A stretch of DNA of 64,000 bases, taken from CAWGGS01 sp046704745 (GTDB lineage Bacteria; Desulfobacterota; Desulfobulbia; Desulfobulbales; Desulfocapsaceae). The notes below the pieces were generated by a model, which saw nothing but the letters and a program-made list of their open reading frames with translations, had not been told where the DNA came from and ran no database searches. Location of the stretch: positions 1-64,000 of the forward strand of contig JBJKRL010000063.1 of NCBI GenBank assembly GCA_046704745.1. Reading direction: 5' to 3'. A program made the position numbers and the translations under genes. Positions 46,089-55,264 of this stretch are shown here, piece after piece. Position 1 is the first letter of the stretch. Each line of letters opens with the position of its first letter.

Positions 46089-46763
46089 TTAACCGGTAAT
46101 AAATTTTGAAAGGGATCGTACTATAGGAAAGAAGATGTTGTTGATGTCCTCAATATGCCTGAATCTCAGAAACATGAAGAACAAAACAAGAAGAAAAGGG
46201 AATATTTTCGCAACAATCTTCAACGAATGAGGTTTCTTTTTCGGCAAAAAGGGGTGAAAAAAACTTGCACCAGCCAGTGGTGGCAGGGGGATGAAATTAA
46301 AGACGAAGACCATCAGGTTTACCGATAAGATTATGGTAAAAACCTGGTCTTGAACTCCCATAATCCGCAAAATCCATATAATACTTCCGGCAATTCCAGC
46401 AAGCAGCAGATTTGCCAAAGGGCCGGCAAAACGTGAAACGATCAAATAAACGTTCGGGTTCTTGAATTTTTTCAGCTCTATTGGAATAGGGCGGGGCCAT
46501 CCGAAACCGGCGATGGCAAAACAGAGAGTTCCCGCAATATCAAGATGTAATAAGGGGTTGAAGTGAAATCTCTTTTTTGAGTTCTTTTGGATGTCGCCCA
46601 GAGTCGTTGCCATGATGGCCTGTCCTTCGGCATTTACTGTTATGGCCATTAGCATGGCAATCAAAAAGATAATGCATTTATCAAATTCAAGGTTCCTGTA
46701 GTCCAGCAGAAAAGGAATGGGGATCAACTGTTCGGCTGCCATAACGTCATCCTTCCTCGCCAA
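46089..46763 (-). CDS. Site-2 protease-like membrane protein lacking catalytic residues
   Basis: 224 residues. The fold pattern of small M50 site-2 proteases is clear: a motif helix, FNPLLHLDIAGTL, FGWPRPIPIELKKFKNP, SRFAGPLANLLLA, then LSVNLMVFVFNFIPLPPLAGASFF. However, HExxH is replaced by N-A-E-G-Q at residues 44-48, so both zinc-binding His are lost and only the Glu is kept. The usual PPLDG is PPLAG (Ala164), so the third ligand is gone too. The protein is intact otherwise, so it looks like a pseudo-protease that may bind membrane substrates. Partners unknown. Confidence 0.78.
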   Translation of the reverse strand: MARKDDVMAAEQLIPIPFLLDYRNLEFDKCIIFLIAMLMAITVNAEGQAIMATTLGDIQKNSKKRFHFNPLLHLDIAGTLCFAIAGFGWPRPIPIELKKFKNPNVYLIVSRFAGPLANLLLAGIAGSIIWILRIMGVQDQVFTIILSVNLMVFVFNFIPLPPLAGASFFHPFLPKKKPHSLKIVAKIFPFLLVLFFMFLRFRHIEDINNIFFPIVRSLSKFITG

Positions 46764-47036
46764 CCCAGATTCCTGTCCACAGCTGTTGGCACAAGCTGCG
46801 GACAGGAAAACCGATTTCTTGGCACCTAGAATCGGCTGGATTTCTAATTAATTATTAAAGTGAATTTATCCTCTCTTTACTGCTTTCCCTTCAAAGAGGA
46901 TTTTGTTGACGAGCACCCTCTTCAGTATTGAAGACCGCTGCAATATGATACGCGATCCTAACTCTTTTTATTGACTCATGTCGTATGCGGCGTGTCATAA
47001 CCATGTCGGTCAATAATGTGTGTTTATAAAGGATCA

Positions 47037-48362
47037 TTACCTTGCAGCTGATGCTGTCGCACCCCGCACAGCCCGTTCTGAGTACTTGGGTCTATTGGTA
47101 AGTTTTGCCAGAATAACCCCGGCGATAAGCAGTGCTCCGGAGATATAGAACGCATAGTCCAAGCTTCCTGTGATATCCTTAATCGTTCCACCGAGTCTTG
47201 CCATAAAAAAGCCCAGTCCCCAACCGAGAAATACCAACCCATAGTTAAACCCCAGGTTTTTAGGGCCATAGAAATCGGCGGTGAAAGAAGGCATCAACGA
47301 GAGTCCTCCGCCATACTGCCAATACGCAATACCAACAGCAAGGAACAAGAGGAAAACGTTCTGCGATGCAATGATGTGCGGCAGGGCGAAGAGACAAAGG
47401 GCTGAGATACCGCAGTTTAGCATGTATGCGTTTTGTCTACCGATTTTGTCAGAATAAAACCCAGTGCCCACGCGTCCCATGGCGTTGATTAGTCCGCCAA
47501 AGGATACAAGAATCCATGCATTGGCTATAAAAAACGGCAGGCTTTTGGCCGTCTTGCCCAAGATGGCCGCGGCACTGCTGATGATCAGAAGACCGGATTG
47601 GGTGGTCAATATAAACATGAAAACCAAAGCATAGAATTGCCAGGTGGACAGAACTTCCGACAGTTCCCAGTTTGTTGCCGTCGATCCTTTGCTTGATGCC
47701 CCCGTCGATGTGGTCGGTGCGACATATCCTTCAGGAGGAGTCTTCAACATTTGACCGGCAATAATAACGACGATTGCGAAGAAGACGCCCAAGGCAACAA
47801 AACTGCCTGTAACGCCATAGGCCTGGATCAAGTAGGAACCTAGTGCTCCAATGTACAGAGCGGCACCTCCATATCCGCCGACGACCAGCCCGGCTACAAG
47901 GCCTCGTTTTTCAGGTCCGAACCATTTCAGTGCAGCCGGTGTAGGTGCGGCATAGCCGATTCCCATTCCTGCGCCGCCTAAGACTCCGAATCCGATTACG
48001 AGTCCGGTATAGCTCTTCATCATACCTGCGATAATGCAACCCAATGCAAGGAGAAGACCGCCTACGGTAGCTCCGAATTTCGGACTGATTTTATCCTGGA
48101 TTTTTCCTCCGGGAATCATCAGGAGGGCAAAAATCACAACACAGAGAGAGAAAGGGGTTGCCGCCTGGGCGTTGGTAAGATAGGTCCAGCCCGCGTTTAT
48201 ACCTGTCATGGGCTGGCCGGCCTTGTCGACATTGACCAAGGCTTTGCTCCAGATACTCCAGGCATAAAGAATACCCAGGCAAAGATTTATTGCAGTGCCG
48301 GCAAAGGTAGTAACCCATGCTTGCGCCGGAACTTTTTGGGTTGGTTGTGCACTCATACTCAT
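47037..48362 (-). CDS. OFA-family MFS transporter (oxalate/formate antiporter type)
   Basis: 441 residues, 12 predicted membrane helices. GTAINLCLGILYAWSIWS at the start and LGGAGMGIGYAAPTPAALKWF(GPEKRG) are typical of the OFA subfamily of major facilitators, which swap small carboxylates. The second half has GGLINAMGRVGTGFYSDKIGRQNAYM, the A-like motif. The substrate could be formate, oxalate or another short acid. It stands alone, with no adjacent oxalyl-CoA genes. Confidence 0.87.
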   Translation of the reverse strand: MSMSAQPTQKVPAQAWVTTFAGTAINLCLGILYAWSIWSKALVNVDKAGQPMTGINAGWTYLTNAQAATPFSLCVVIFALLMIPGGKIQDKISPKFGATVGGLLLALGCIIAGMMKSYTGLVIGFGVLGGAGMGIGYAAPTPAALKWFGPEKRGLVAGLVVGGYGGAALYIGALGSYLIQAYGVTGSFVALGVFFAIVVIIAGQMLKTPPEGYVAPTTSTGASSKGSTATNWELSEVLSTWQFYALVFMFILTTQSGLLIISSAAAILGKTAKSLPFFIANAWILVSFGGLINAMGRVGTGFYSDKIGRQNAYMLNCGISALCLFALPHIIASQNVFLLFLAVGIAYWQYGGGLSLMPSFTADFYGPKNLGFNYGLVFLGWGLGFFMARLGGTIKDITGSLDYAFYISGALLIAGVILAKLTNRPKYSERAVRGATASAAR

Positions 48363-49084
48363 CTCCTTAATAATGACTCTGGTTTTTGGATAGTTCTAAA
48401 AAACTAGCAAAACAAACGTCCAAAAGGATAATGAAAATGCAAATTTGACTCAGTAACGCTTTATAATAGGTAGGAAAATTGTTTTCCTTAAAGGGAATTA
48501 CCAAGTCTATTTCTTCTCAAGTGGGCATCACCTCCTCGTATTGGCTGCCTTTGTCTGTACTTTGGCGAAAGATTTTTGGAGTTTCAGCTCGTTATTGGCT
48601 GCGCATACACTCCGCATCTGTGGGTAGTTACCATAAGCTCGACGTTGGTTTCGTCAGTGGTAAAAAATTTTACACAGATTAACCTTAACCGAAGTTCCTA
48701 ATAGTTCAAGGCAACCCTAAAATATTAAAAACATAAGGATATTCCTCCAAACAATGATAGGAGGGCAAACTCCCAGTTTCATCTTATGTAGCATAAAAAA
48801 TCAAACAAGGCAATTATTTTGATGGAACGGTTTAATGATTTTGATAAATCTCCAACAGAGGAGCATTTAAAGATTTTTTGTTATATACCAAAGCGATGAA
48901 GCGTGTATATGAGGGGGCGAGAATGACTTGTGGTGAATTCGATCGATTTGATACGATAGAGTCTTATTACTTCCTGTTGACAAGATGAAGGCAAAAGGCC
49001 ATTTTGCAAGAGGCTCATATGTTATGGAGTTCCTCGGCAGAGCAGGAAAGGACTTTTACAAGTTGGAATGATTAAGAGAAAAAA
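48363..49084. repeat. Gene-free region with probable decayed MITE copies
   Basis: No gene is supported in about 720 bases. At 48553-48612, GCGAAAGATTTTTGGAGT, GCTCGTTA, GGC and ACTCCGC follow the order and spacing of the left third of the GAGCC-type MITEs, and GCATACACTC matches an internal block exactly. Separately, TTTTGCAAGAGGCTC at 49002-49016 matches the right MITE end at 14 of 15 positions. It is followed by ATAT, and ATAT-GAG occurs at 48907-48913. These are interpreted as old, decayed insertions; confidence is low. Confidence 0.35.
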
Positions 49085-49795
49085 ATGACAAGAAAAAATA
49101 TTCCGCTACGGGAACGAATCATCGTCGCCCTTGATGTCGACGATACACAAAAGGCAAAAGATATAGTCAAACGGTGCGAATCCCATGTGAAGTTCTATAA
49201 GGTTGGACTTCAACTTTTTATGGCATCCTGGTTTGAAAGTGTCGACTGGATTCTTGATAGAGGTCATAAGGTCATGCTCGATTTGAAATTTTTTGATATC
49301 CCTGAGACCGTAAGACTGGCTGTCTCCCAGGTAAGGAACCGGGGTGTCAGTCTGGCGACAATCCACGGCAATGATGCCATCATCCGGGCAGCTGTTGAAG
49401 AGCGGGGGGATATGAAGCTTCTGGCAGTTACCGTGTTGACCAGTTTCGGCGAGGAAGACATGCGGGCTATGGGCATGACGCAATCAGTGGCGGACCTGGT
49501 GTTTTTCAGGGCGCGGAGGGCCTTGGATCTAGGGTGTGACGGTGTTGTCTCTTCCGGTATGGAGGCGGATCGTCTACGCAAAGAATTGGGCGAGAAGTTG
49601 CTGATCGTGACACCGGGGATTCGCCCAGGAGCCAATATCCTGGATCCGAATGACGACCAGAAGCGCATCGTAACCGCCGGTATGGCAGTTGCAAATGGTG
49701 CCGATCATGTGGTGGTTGGCCGTCCTATTACCAAGGCGCAGGATCCAATCAAAGTGATCGAGACGATGCAACGAGATATTGAAGCCTCTGTCTGA
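49085..49795 (+). CDS. pyrF: Orotidine 5'-phosphate decarboxylase
   Basis: Last step of UMP synthesis. 236 residues, the normal length. IIVALDVDD at the start, the catalytic D-x-K-x-x-D stretch (VMLDLKFFDIPETV), the TIHGND segment and TPGIRPG near the C-terminus are all present. It is followed after 17 nt by a small membrane protein gene with its own strong ribosome site, so the two are likely co-transcribed. Confidence 0.96.
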   Translation: MTRKNIPLRERIIVALDVDDTQKAKDIVKRCESHVKFYKVGLQLFMASWFESVDWILDRGHKVMLDLKFFDIPETVRLAVSQVRNRGVSLATIHGNDAIIRAAVEERGDMKLLAVTVLTSFGEEDMRAMGMTQSVADLVFFRARRALDLGCDGVVSSGMEADRLRKELGEKLLIVTPGIRPGANILDPNDDQKRIVTAGMAVANGADHVVVGRPITKAQDPIKVIETMQRDIEASV

Positions 49796-49812
49796 AAGGA
49801 GAAAGGGAAGCG

Positions 49813-49977
49813 ATGAAAAAACTCTCTCTTCTTATCTTTATATCCGTCGGTGGTTATGCCGGTTGGCGTCTTGGTGCATCCTTCGGTAGTATGACCGCCT
49901 ATTTCATAAGCCTTATGGGGAGCCTGGCTGGAGTCGTCGTCGGCTGTATCTTTAACCGGAAGTATCTTGATCTTTAA
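49813..49977 (+). CDS. Small glycine-rich membrane protein downstream of pyrF
   Basis: 54 residues, ATG at 49813 after AAAGGAGAAAGGGAAG. Two hydrophobic segments (about 4-22 and 28-47) are rich in evenly spaced Gly and Ala (SVGGYAGWRLGASFGS, LMGSLAGVVVGC), a glycine-zipper pattern that promotes helix packing. The tail is FNRKYLDL. It has no known family assignment that I can defend. Its last 26 bases overlap the 3' end of the convergent surE gene. Confidence 0.6.
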   Translation: MKKLSLLIFISVGGYAGWRLGASFGSMTAYFISLMGSLAGVVVGCIFNRKYLDL

Positions 49978-50725
49978 GATCCTCTTGTTCCAACTGCCAG
50001 ACATCTCTGAGATAAAAGATCCCTTCATGGTTTGTCAGATCCAGATGGATGGGTGTGACCGAAATAAGACCCATCTGAATCGCATGGACATCAGTGTCCG
50101 GAGCAGAATCTTTTACCGGAGTGCCACCGCCGATCCAGTAATGCAATCGGCCGTATGGGTCGAACGTTTCGTGTATGGAGTCCTCCCATAACCTTCTCCC
50201 CTGGCGGGTAACCTTGGTGCCTGTGGTGACCTTCTTCGGGATGTTTACATTCATCAAGGTGTTTTCCGGAAGCCCACGTGCAAGTATCATGGCTGCCAGC
50301 TTTGCCGCAATTTTTGCCGCATGGGTAAAGTCATAGGGGGGCTCGCAGGCTAGGGAAACGGCCAGAGACGGTATGGAATACATTGTCCCTTCAACTGCCG
50401 CCGACACGGTTCCGGAATAGCTGATATCATCACCCAGATTCGGGCCGGAATTAATACCTGATATCAGGATATCCGGTTTTTTCTTTAAGATCTTGCCCAC
50501 AGCGATGGCCACGCAATCAGTCGGTGTTCCGTCCAGAGTATAAACGGCATTTGAGATTTTTCTAACCCGTAAGGGACGGTTCATGGTTAGGGAGTGGGAG
50601 ACGGCGGAGTTGTCACGGTCTGGGGCAACCACCACCACTTGCCCCAGAGAACGTACGGCCTTGCGCAGGGCGGAAAGTCCGGGACTGGTAATTCCATCAT
50701 CGTTGGTTAAGAGTATCAGCGGCAT
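49952..50725 (-). CDS. surE: 5'/3'-nucleotidase SurE
   Basis: 257 residues. LLTNDDGITSPGL at the N-terminus holds the metal-binding Asp-Asp, followed by VVAPDRDNSAVSHSLT, then TPTDCVAIAV, and SGINSGPNLGDDISYSGTVSAA with the second metal site. The enzyme removes phosphate from nucleoside monophosphates. It lies 13 nt downstream of ilvY in the same direction. Confidence 0.95.
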   Translation of the reverse strand: MPLILLTNDDGITSPGLSALRKAVRSLGQVVVVAPDRDNSAVSHSLTMNRPLRVRKISNAVYTLDGTPTDCVAIAVGKILKKKPDILISGINSGPNLGDDISYSGTVSAAVEGTMYSIPSLAVSLACEPPYDFTHAAKIAAKLAAMILARGLPENTLMNVNIPKKVTTGTKVTRQGRRLWEDSIHETFDPYGRLHYWIGGGTPVKDSAPDTDVHAIQMGLISVTPIHLDLTNHEGIFYLRDVWQLEQEDLKDQDTSG

Positions 50726-50738
50726 TTTTTTCTGAAAG

Positions 50739-51632
50739 TTAAGTGAATGGAGTTAAATTTTCTTCGGCATTTTTCCAGAATGCCTGGACAACCGGATTGA
50801 TTCTGTTCTTATTTACGGTGCAGATGCCGACGGAAAACGGTTTGAGTTGCGGGACCTTTTCCAGTACGACAACCTGATCCTTAAGTGGGCTTTTTTCCAT
50901 GACCAGAGCCGGGACAATTCCGACGCCGCAGCCGAGGCTGACCATGGTAATAATGGCCTCATTGCCTGCGACCTGAGCATAGATATGGGGTCGGATTTTT
51001 TTTTCGGCAAACCACCTCAATACCCTTGTTCTGCTCAGACCTTTTTCGGCGATTATCAAAGGTGTTTGAGACCAGTCTATCCTTCCGTCCTCGTTGCAAC
51101 GAAGAGTCTCGTGAAATTTTGCCGGAGCAATGAAGATCAGAGGGGTCTCAATGATCTTCATGAAATCCAGATGGGGTTGTTGCTTGTCTGGAATGGCGGC
51201 AATGGTCACGTCCACCTCACCATTTTGCAGTTTGGCAAGGGCCATTGCCGCATCCCCGGTTTGGAGATTGATGTGGACCTCGGGATTTGTTTCCCTGAAT
51301 TTTCCTAGGATATTTGGAAGTATGCTCAGAATAGCCGTGACCGAGCAGTAGATGGAGAGTTCTCCTCTTAAAATGGAATCGTCAGCAAGATTGCCCTGCA
51401 ATTCATTCCAGCGGAGAATCATTTCTTCTGCATAGGTTTTAAAAATTTTTCCGGCTGAGGTCAGGGAGACATAGCGATTGTCACGAACAAAGAGTTGTTT
51501 ATCCAGTTCGTTCTCCAGTCGCTGGATGGTTCTGGTTAACCCTGACGGTGTGATGTTACACGCCTGGCTGGTCCGACCGAAATGCAAGGTGTCGGCCAGA
51601 TGGAGGAAGAGTCTCAATTCCCTGATATCCAT
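50739..51632 (-). CDS. ilvY: LysR-type regulator, IlvY
   Basis: 297 residues. The N-terminal HTH (LRLFLHLADTLHFGRTSQACNITPSGLTRTIQRLE) followed by LDKQLFVRDNR matches the IlvY subgroup, and the C-terminal half is the PBP2-type inducer domain. It is encoded divergently from ilvC, the arrangement known in enterics, where IlvY activates ilvC in response to acetolactate/acetohydroxybutyrate. Length and start fit. Confidence 0.9.
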   Translation of the reverse strand: MDIRELRLFLHLADTLHFGRTSQACNITPSGLTRTIQRLENELDKQLFVRDNRYVSLTSAGKIFKTYAEEMILRWNELQGNLADDSILRGELSIYCSVTAILSILPNILGKFRETNPEVHINLQTGDAAMALAKLQNGEVDVTIAAIPDKQQPHLDFMKIIETPLIFIAPAKFHETLRCNEDGRIDWSQTPLIIAEKGLSRTRVLRWFAEKKIRPHIYAQVAGNEAIITMVSLGCGVGIVPALVMEKSPLKDQVVVLEKVPQLKPFSVGICTVNKNRINPVVQAFWKNAEENLTPFT

Positions 51633-51692
51633 ATGTTTTCACAGTTGTGTCGTCTGCTTGGCTGAATCCTGATGGTAGGGTGATAATTCGTA

Positions 51693-51738
51693 TTGCAATT
51701 TACGCAACATTATATAACGGATAAATCACTTGACGCAA
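51693..51738. promoter_or_regulatory. Candidate IlvY operators in the ilvY-ilvC divergent region
   Basis: TTGCAATTTACGCAA at 51693-51707 is a partial palindrome of the LysR T-N-A type (TTGC...GCAA). A second half-site-like TTGACGCAA follows at 51730-51738. The tandem arrangement between divergent ilvY and ilvC resembles the two IlvY operators of enteric bacteria. Assignment rests on position and symmetry. Confidence 0.45.
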
Positions 51739-51891
51739 CAGGTAATAGTCAATATATCAGGAGCAACATAAATAAACGAAGAGCACCTTATTTCGAGTAA
51801 CTGGATAGGTCTTTTCCCGAAAAATGTTCGATAAAAATAGGCGTAACATTTTTCCAAGAAACGAAAAGCTCACCTCAAATGGGAGAGAACA

Positions 51892-53364
51892 ATGGGCCAG
51901 AATTATTTTAACAGTTTACCGCTGCGTTTGCAGCTTGAAGAGTTGTCGCAATGCCGTTTCATGGATCCTCAGGAGTTCAACGGAGTGGAAGCCCTGAAGG
52001 GAAAGAAAATCGTCATCGTCGGTTGCGGAGCCCAGGGATTACATCAGGGGCTGAATCTGCGTGACAGCGGCCTGGATGTTTCCTATGCACTCAGGAAAGA
52101 GGCGATAGAGCAGAAACGCCAATCCTGGAAAAATGCCACGGAAAACGGTTTTACCGTTGCCACCTATGAAGATTTGGTCCCAAATGCCGATCTGGTCATC
52201 AATCTTACGCCGGACAAGCAGCATGAACCCGTCGTGTCGGCCATCATGCCGCTTATGAAACAGGGAGCCTGTCTCTCTTATTCACATGGTTTCAATATCG
52301 TAGAAGTGGGAATGCAGATCAGGAAAGATCTCACTGTTATCATGGTAGCGCCGAAAGGCCCGGGAACCGAGGTTCGGGAGGAGTTCAAACGAGGGTTCGG
52401 AGTTCCGACCCTGCTGGCCGTCCACAGGGAAAACGATCCCAAAGGCGAGGGTTGGGAGATCGCCAAGGCCTATTGTTGTGGCACCGGGGGCGACAAGGCT
52501 GGTGCATTGCAATCATCTTTTATTGCCGAGGTCAAATCCGACCTCATGGGTGAACAGACCATCTTGTGCGGGATGCTGCAGGTCGGCTCCCTTCTCTGTT
52601 ACGATAAGATGGTAGAGAAAGGAATCGATTCAGGGTATGCTTCCAAGCTGGTTCAATATGGATGGGAGACCATTACCGAGGCGATGAAACACGGCGGTAT
52701 AACCAACTTGATGGATCGTCTCTCCAATCCCGCCAAGATCAAGGCGCAAAATTTGAGCGAGCAGCTCAAGGACATCCTCGCACCTTTATTTGAAAAACAC
52801 ATGGATGATATTATGTCCGGAGCGTTTTCCAAAACCATGATGGAGGATTGGGCCAACGACGATAGCAAGCTGCTGAGCTGGCGCAAGGCCAGCGGTGAGA
52901 CCGACTTTGAACGTTCCCAATCGACATCCGAGAATATTTCCGAACAGGAATATTTCGATCATGGCATCCTGATGGTGGCCTGGGTCAAGGCTGGTGTTGA
53001 ACTCGCCTATGATACAATGGTGTCGGCAGGCATCAAGGAGGAGTCAGCCTACTACGAGTCCCTGCATGAGGTGCCGCTGATCGCCAATCTCATTGCCAGA
53101 AGGAAACTCTATGAGATGAACGTCGTTATTTCTGATACCGCTGAATACGGGAATTACCTCTTTGCCGATGCAGCGATCCCGTTGCTGGCCGATTTTATGA
53201 AGACCGTCGACACCGACGTTATCGGCAAAGGGCTTGTTGTGAAGGATAATGACGTGGACAACTTGGAGCTCATTCAGGTCAATGAAGCGATTCGCTATAC
53301 CAGTGTTGAGGCAGTCGGGGAGGAGCTTCGCTCCTATATGAGTGCCATGAAACCCATCCTATAA
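51892..53364 (+). CDS. ilvC: Ketol-acid reductoisomerase, class II (long form)
   Basis: Second step of branched-chain amino-acid synthesis. 490 residues, the long form known mainly from gammaproteobacteria and plants, not the short form of about 330-340 of most bacteria. The Rossmann motif IVIVGCGAQGLHQGLNLRDSG, the NADPH-binding YALRKEAI and the duplicated knotted helical domain with ESAYYESLHEVPLIAN and YEMNVVISDTAEYGNYLF are present. Together with ilvY it forms an enteric-type pair, which suggests transfer of the pair. Confidence 0.96.
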   Translation: MGQNYFNSLPLRLQLEELSQCRFMDPQEFNGVEALKGKKIVIVGCGAQGLHQGLNLRDSGLDVSYALRKEAIEQKRQSWKNATENGFTVATYEDLVPNADLVINLTPDKQHEPVVSAIMPLMKQGACLSYSHGFNIVEVGMQIRKDLTVIMVAPKGPGTEVREEFKRGFGVPTLLAVHRENDPKGEGWEIAKAYCCGTGGDKAGALQSSFIAEVKSDLMGEQTILCGMLQVGSLLCYDKMVEKGIDSGYASKLVQYGWETITEAMKHGGITNLMDRLSNPAKIKAQNLSEQLKDILAPLFEKHMDDIMSGAFSKTMMEDWANDDSKLLSWRKASGETDFERSQSTSENISEQEYFDHGILMVAWVKAGVELAYDTMVSAGIKEESAYYESLHEVPLIANLIARRKLYEMNVVISDTAEYGNYLFADAAIPLLADFMKTVDTDVIGKGLVVKDNDVDNLELIQVNEAIRYTSVEAVGEELRSYMSAMKPIL

Positions 53365-53786
53365 TCAAGACCCATCATCTTTAAAAGCCCCCCGCTTGGC
53401 CACGGCCGAGCGGGAGACCTCCCTCCTATTTTTCCACCTGGTTCAACCTGGGTAGAATGATCCCCGGGTGGATATTTTTTTCACACCATATTCTTTTTTT
53501 AGTCAGTCGGACTTTGAAGATTGATTTGTAACCAATTGATATATATACATATAAACGTATTTGTTGTTCCTGGTATGTAAATTGCTAGATGACAAGTGAA
53601 AAGTTTTCAGCGGAAAATATATCGGAACTTTCAAGTACGAAATCTTATGATGACCAGAAAATAGAAATAACCCCGCAACAATCTCAATAGACAGCAGAGG
53701 CAACCGGTAAACAACGTCGATCCATCGGTCAGGGCATTTTTCAAATCGACCAAGAATAAAAAAGCTTAGAGGAGTACAGTTAAAAT
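53365..53786. other. Intergenic region ilvC-rpoH
   Basis: Holds the ilvC terminator (53391-53414) and, presumably, the rpoH promoter further right. AT-rich from 53460 to 53600. No other feature was recognised. Confidence 0.45.
53391..53414 (+). terminator. Terminator-like hairpin after ilvC
   Basis: The stem CCCGCTTGGCC with GGCCGAGCGGG (one G-T pair) around a 2-nt loop lies 27 nt after the ilvC stop. It is followed by pyrimidine-rich sequence with a TTTTT run 15 nt further on. The stem is strong but the T-run is not adjacent. Confidence 0.65.
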
Positions 53787-54725
53787 ATGACAACCATGAA
53801 TTTTCCACTTGTGATGATTCCGGAAGATACTTTACCTTCTCCGACACATAATTCTTTTGAACGCTATCTAAGAGAAATAAGCCGCTATGAAATTCTTTCC
53901 AGAGATGAGATGGAGGATCTGGCTGTTCAGGTGTATGAGAACAACAACCGTGAGGCTGCCTATCGACTTGTCTCCTCCAATCTCCGTTTGGTGGTCAAAG
54001 TAGCCATGGATTTTCAAAAATTTTGGATGCAGAATTTCATGGACCTGGTTCAGGAAGGAAATATCGGACTTATCAAGGCCACAAAAAAATTCGATCCTTA
54101 CAAAGGAGTCAAGTTTTCCTACTATGCCACCTATTGGATAAGGGCCTATATTCTTAAATTTCTCATGAATAATTGGCGTCTGGTGAAGCTGGGTACGACT
54201 CAGGCTCAGCGGAAGCTGTTCTTTAGCCTGAACAAAGAAAAAAAGCTTCTTGAATCGCAGGGTTTTGAACCGGAACCGGATCTGTTGGCCAAGCGTCTTC
54301 GGGTTAAAAAATCCGAGGTCATAGAGATGAGCAACCGGATGGCCAATAATGAGGTTTCTCTGGAGAGTCCGGTGGGGCAGGATTCAGACGATGAACAAAT
54401 ACAGTTCTTACCCAGCACCGGACCAAGTATTGAAGATACGCTTTGTCTTAAGGATATGAAGAAGAAATTGCGTGATTTCCTTCAGACCTTGCAGGGACGT
54501 CATAACGAAAAGGAAAAAATGATCCTTGAGAAACGTTTGTTAACGGACGATCCTCTGACTCTCCAGAACATCTCGGAGGTTTTTGGAGTCTCACGGGAAC
54601 GGATTAGGCAGATAGAGGCAAGTCTTTTGAAAAAAATTCGTCACCATATTGAAAATGACTCACCGGATTTATTAGCTTTTATTCATAGGGACATCAAATC
54701 TTCTCATTCGCTGGTTGGGGCATAA
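53787..54725 (+). CDS. rpoH: RNA polymerase sigma-32-type factor (heat shock sigma)
   Basis: 312 residues. Region 1.2/2: RYLREISRYEILSRDEMEDLA, LVSSNLRLVVKVAMDF, FMDLVQEGNIGLIKA, FDPYKGVKFSYYATYWIRAYIL. The RpoH box (region C) is near TTQAQRKLFFSLNKEKKLL, the Q-R-K-L-F-F-x-L core being diagnostic. Region 4 ends with LQNISEVFGVSRERIRQIE. It should direct heat-shock transcription. GAGGAG precedes the ATG. No operon partner. Confidence 0.92.
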   Translation: MTTMNFPLVMIPEDTLPSPTHNSFERYLREISRYEILSRDEMEDLAVQVYENNNREAAYRLVSSNLRLVVKVAMDFQKFWMQNFMDLVQEGNIGLIKATKKFDPYKGVKFSYYATYWIRAYILKFLMNNWRLVKLGTTQAQRKLFFSLNKEKKLLESQGFEPEPDLLAKRLRVKKSEVIEMSNRMANNEVSLESPVGQDSDDEQIQFLPSTGPSIEDTLCLKDMKKKLRDFLQTLQGRHNEKEKMILEKRLLTDDPLTLQNISEVFGVSRERIRQIEASLLKKIRHHIENDSPDLLAFIHRDIKSSHSLVGA

Positions 54726-55070
54726 CCCCAGGTGTCGCACGAGGCATCAGGGCCGCGCTTCGACCGGAGAAACCTCGGACAGCCCTCTGTTGTCCGATTC
54801 TTAACCTCCTTTCCTTCTTCCTCAACTCCGGGATCAATCCAGAAAGATTGATCCCGGTCCCGCAACCAGAATTCTTATGTGTCGTAGGGCCTACCTTTAG
54901 CAAACACTGTGGAAAGGTTACCCCTCAGCTCCCAGCCTGCATTTCTCTTGAACAATGTGTCAGTTTGGAGAAATCTTTAAAGCCCCAACAGGCTGAAAAA
55001 GCGCATCTATTTACCAGATTTGCAAAGTGTCTACCAAAGGCCAGTCCATGCGGCGCCATCTTTTTCAGTC

Positions 55071-55111
55071 TTTTGGCAATGAACATAGATTACTATAGTT
55101 CATTACCAAAA
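55071..55111. repeat. Inverted repeat, 14-bp arms
   Basis: TTTTGGCAATGAAC at 55071-55084 faces GTTCATTACCAAAA at 55098-55111 with one mismatch. The 13-nt loop between them is itself partly symmetrical. It could be an operator or an RNA hairpin; nothing adjacent decides this. Confidence 0.6.
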
Positions 55112-55264
55112 ACTTCGAACTTGACACCGCCTGGACTGATGAGAAATTCGAGCTAAGAGATTTTTGAAGAATTTCGTCATAAAAACAGGAGAACACGTTG
55201 TAACGGGATTCCGCGCATCATCCTCTTTTTCTCCAATCGTTGGCCAAAAGTGAATAAGTGAAAA

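Noticed and set aside
48363..49084. tRNA or small RNA gene in the gap before pyrF
   Set aside because: No TTCGA-type T-loop with matching stems or other tRNA hallmarks was found; the remaining signal is better explained by decayed MITE sequence.
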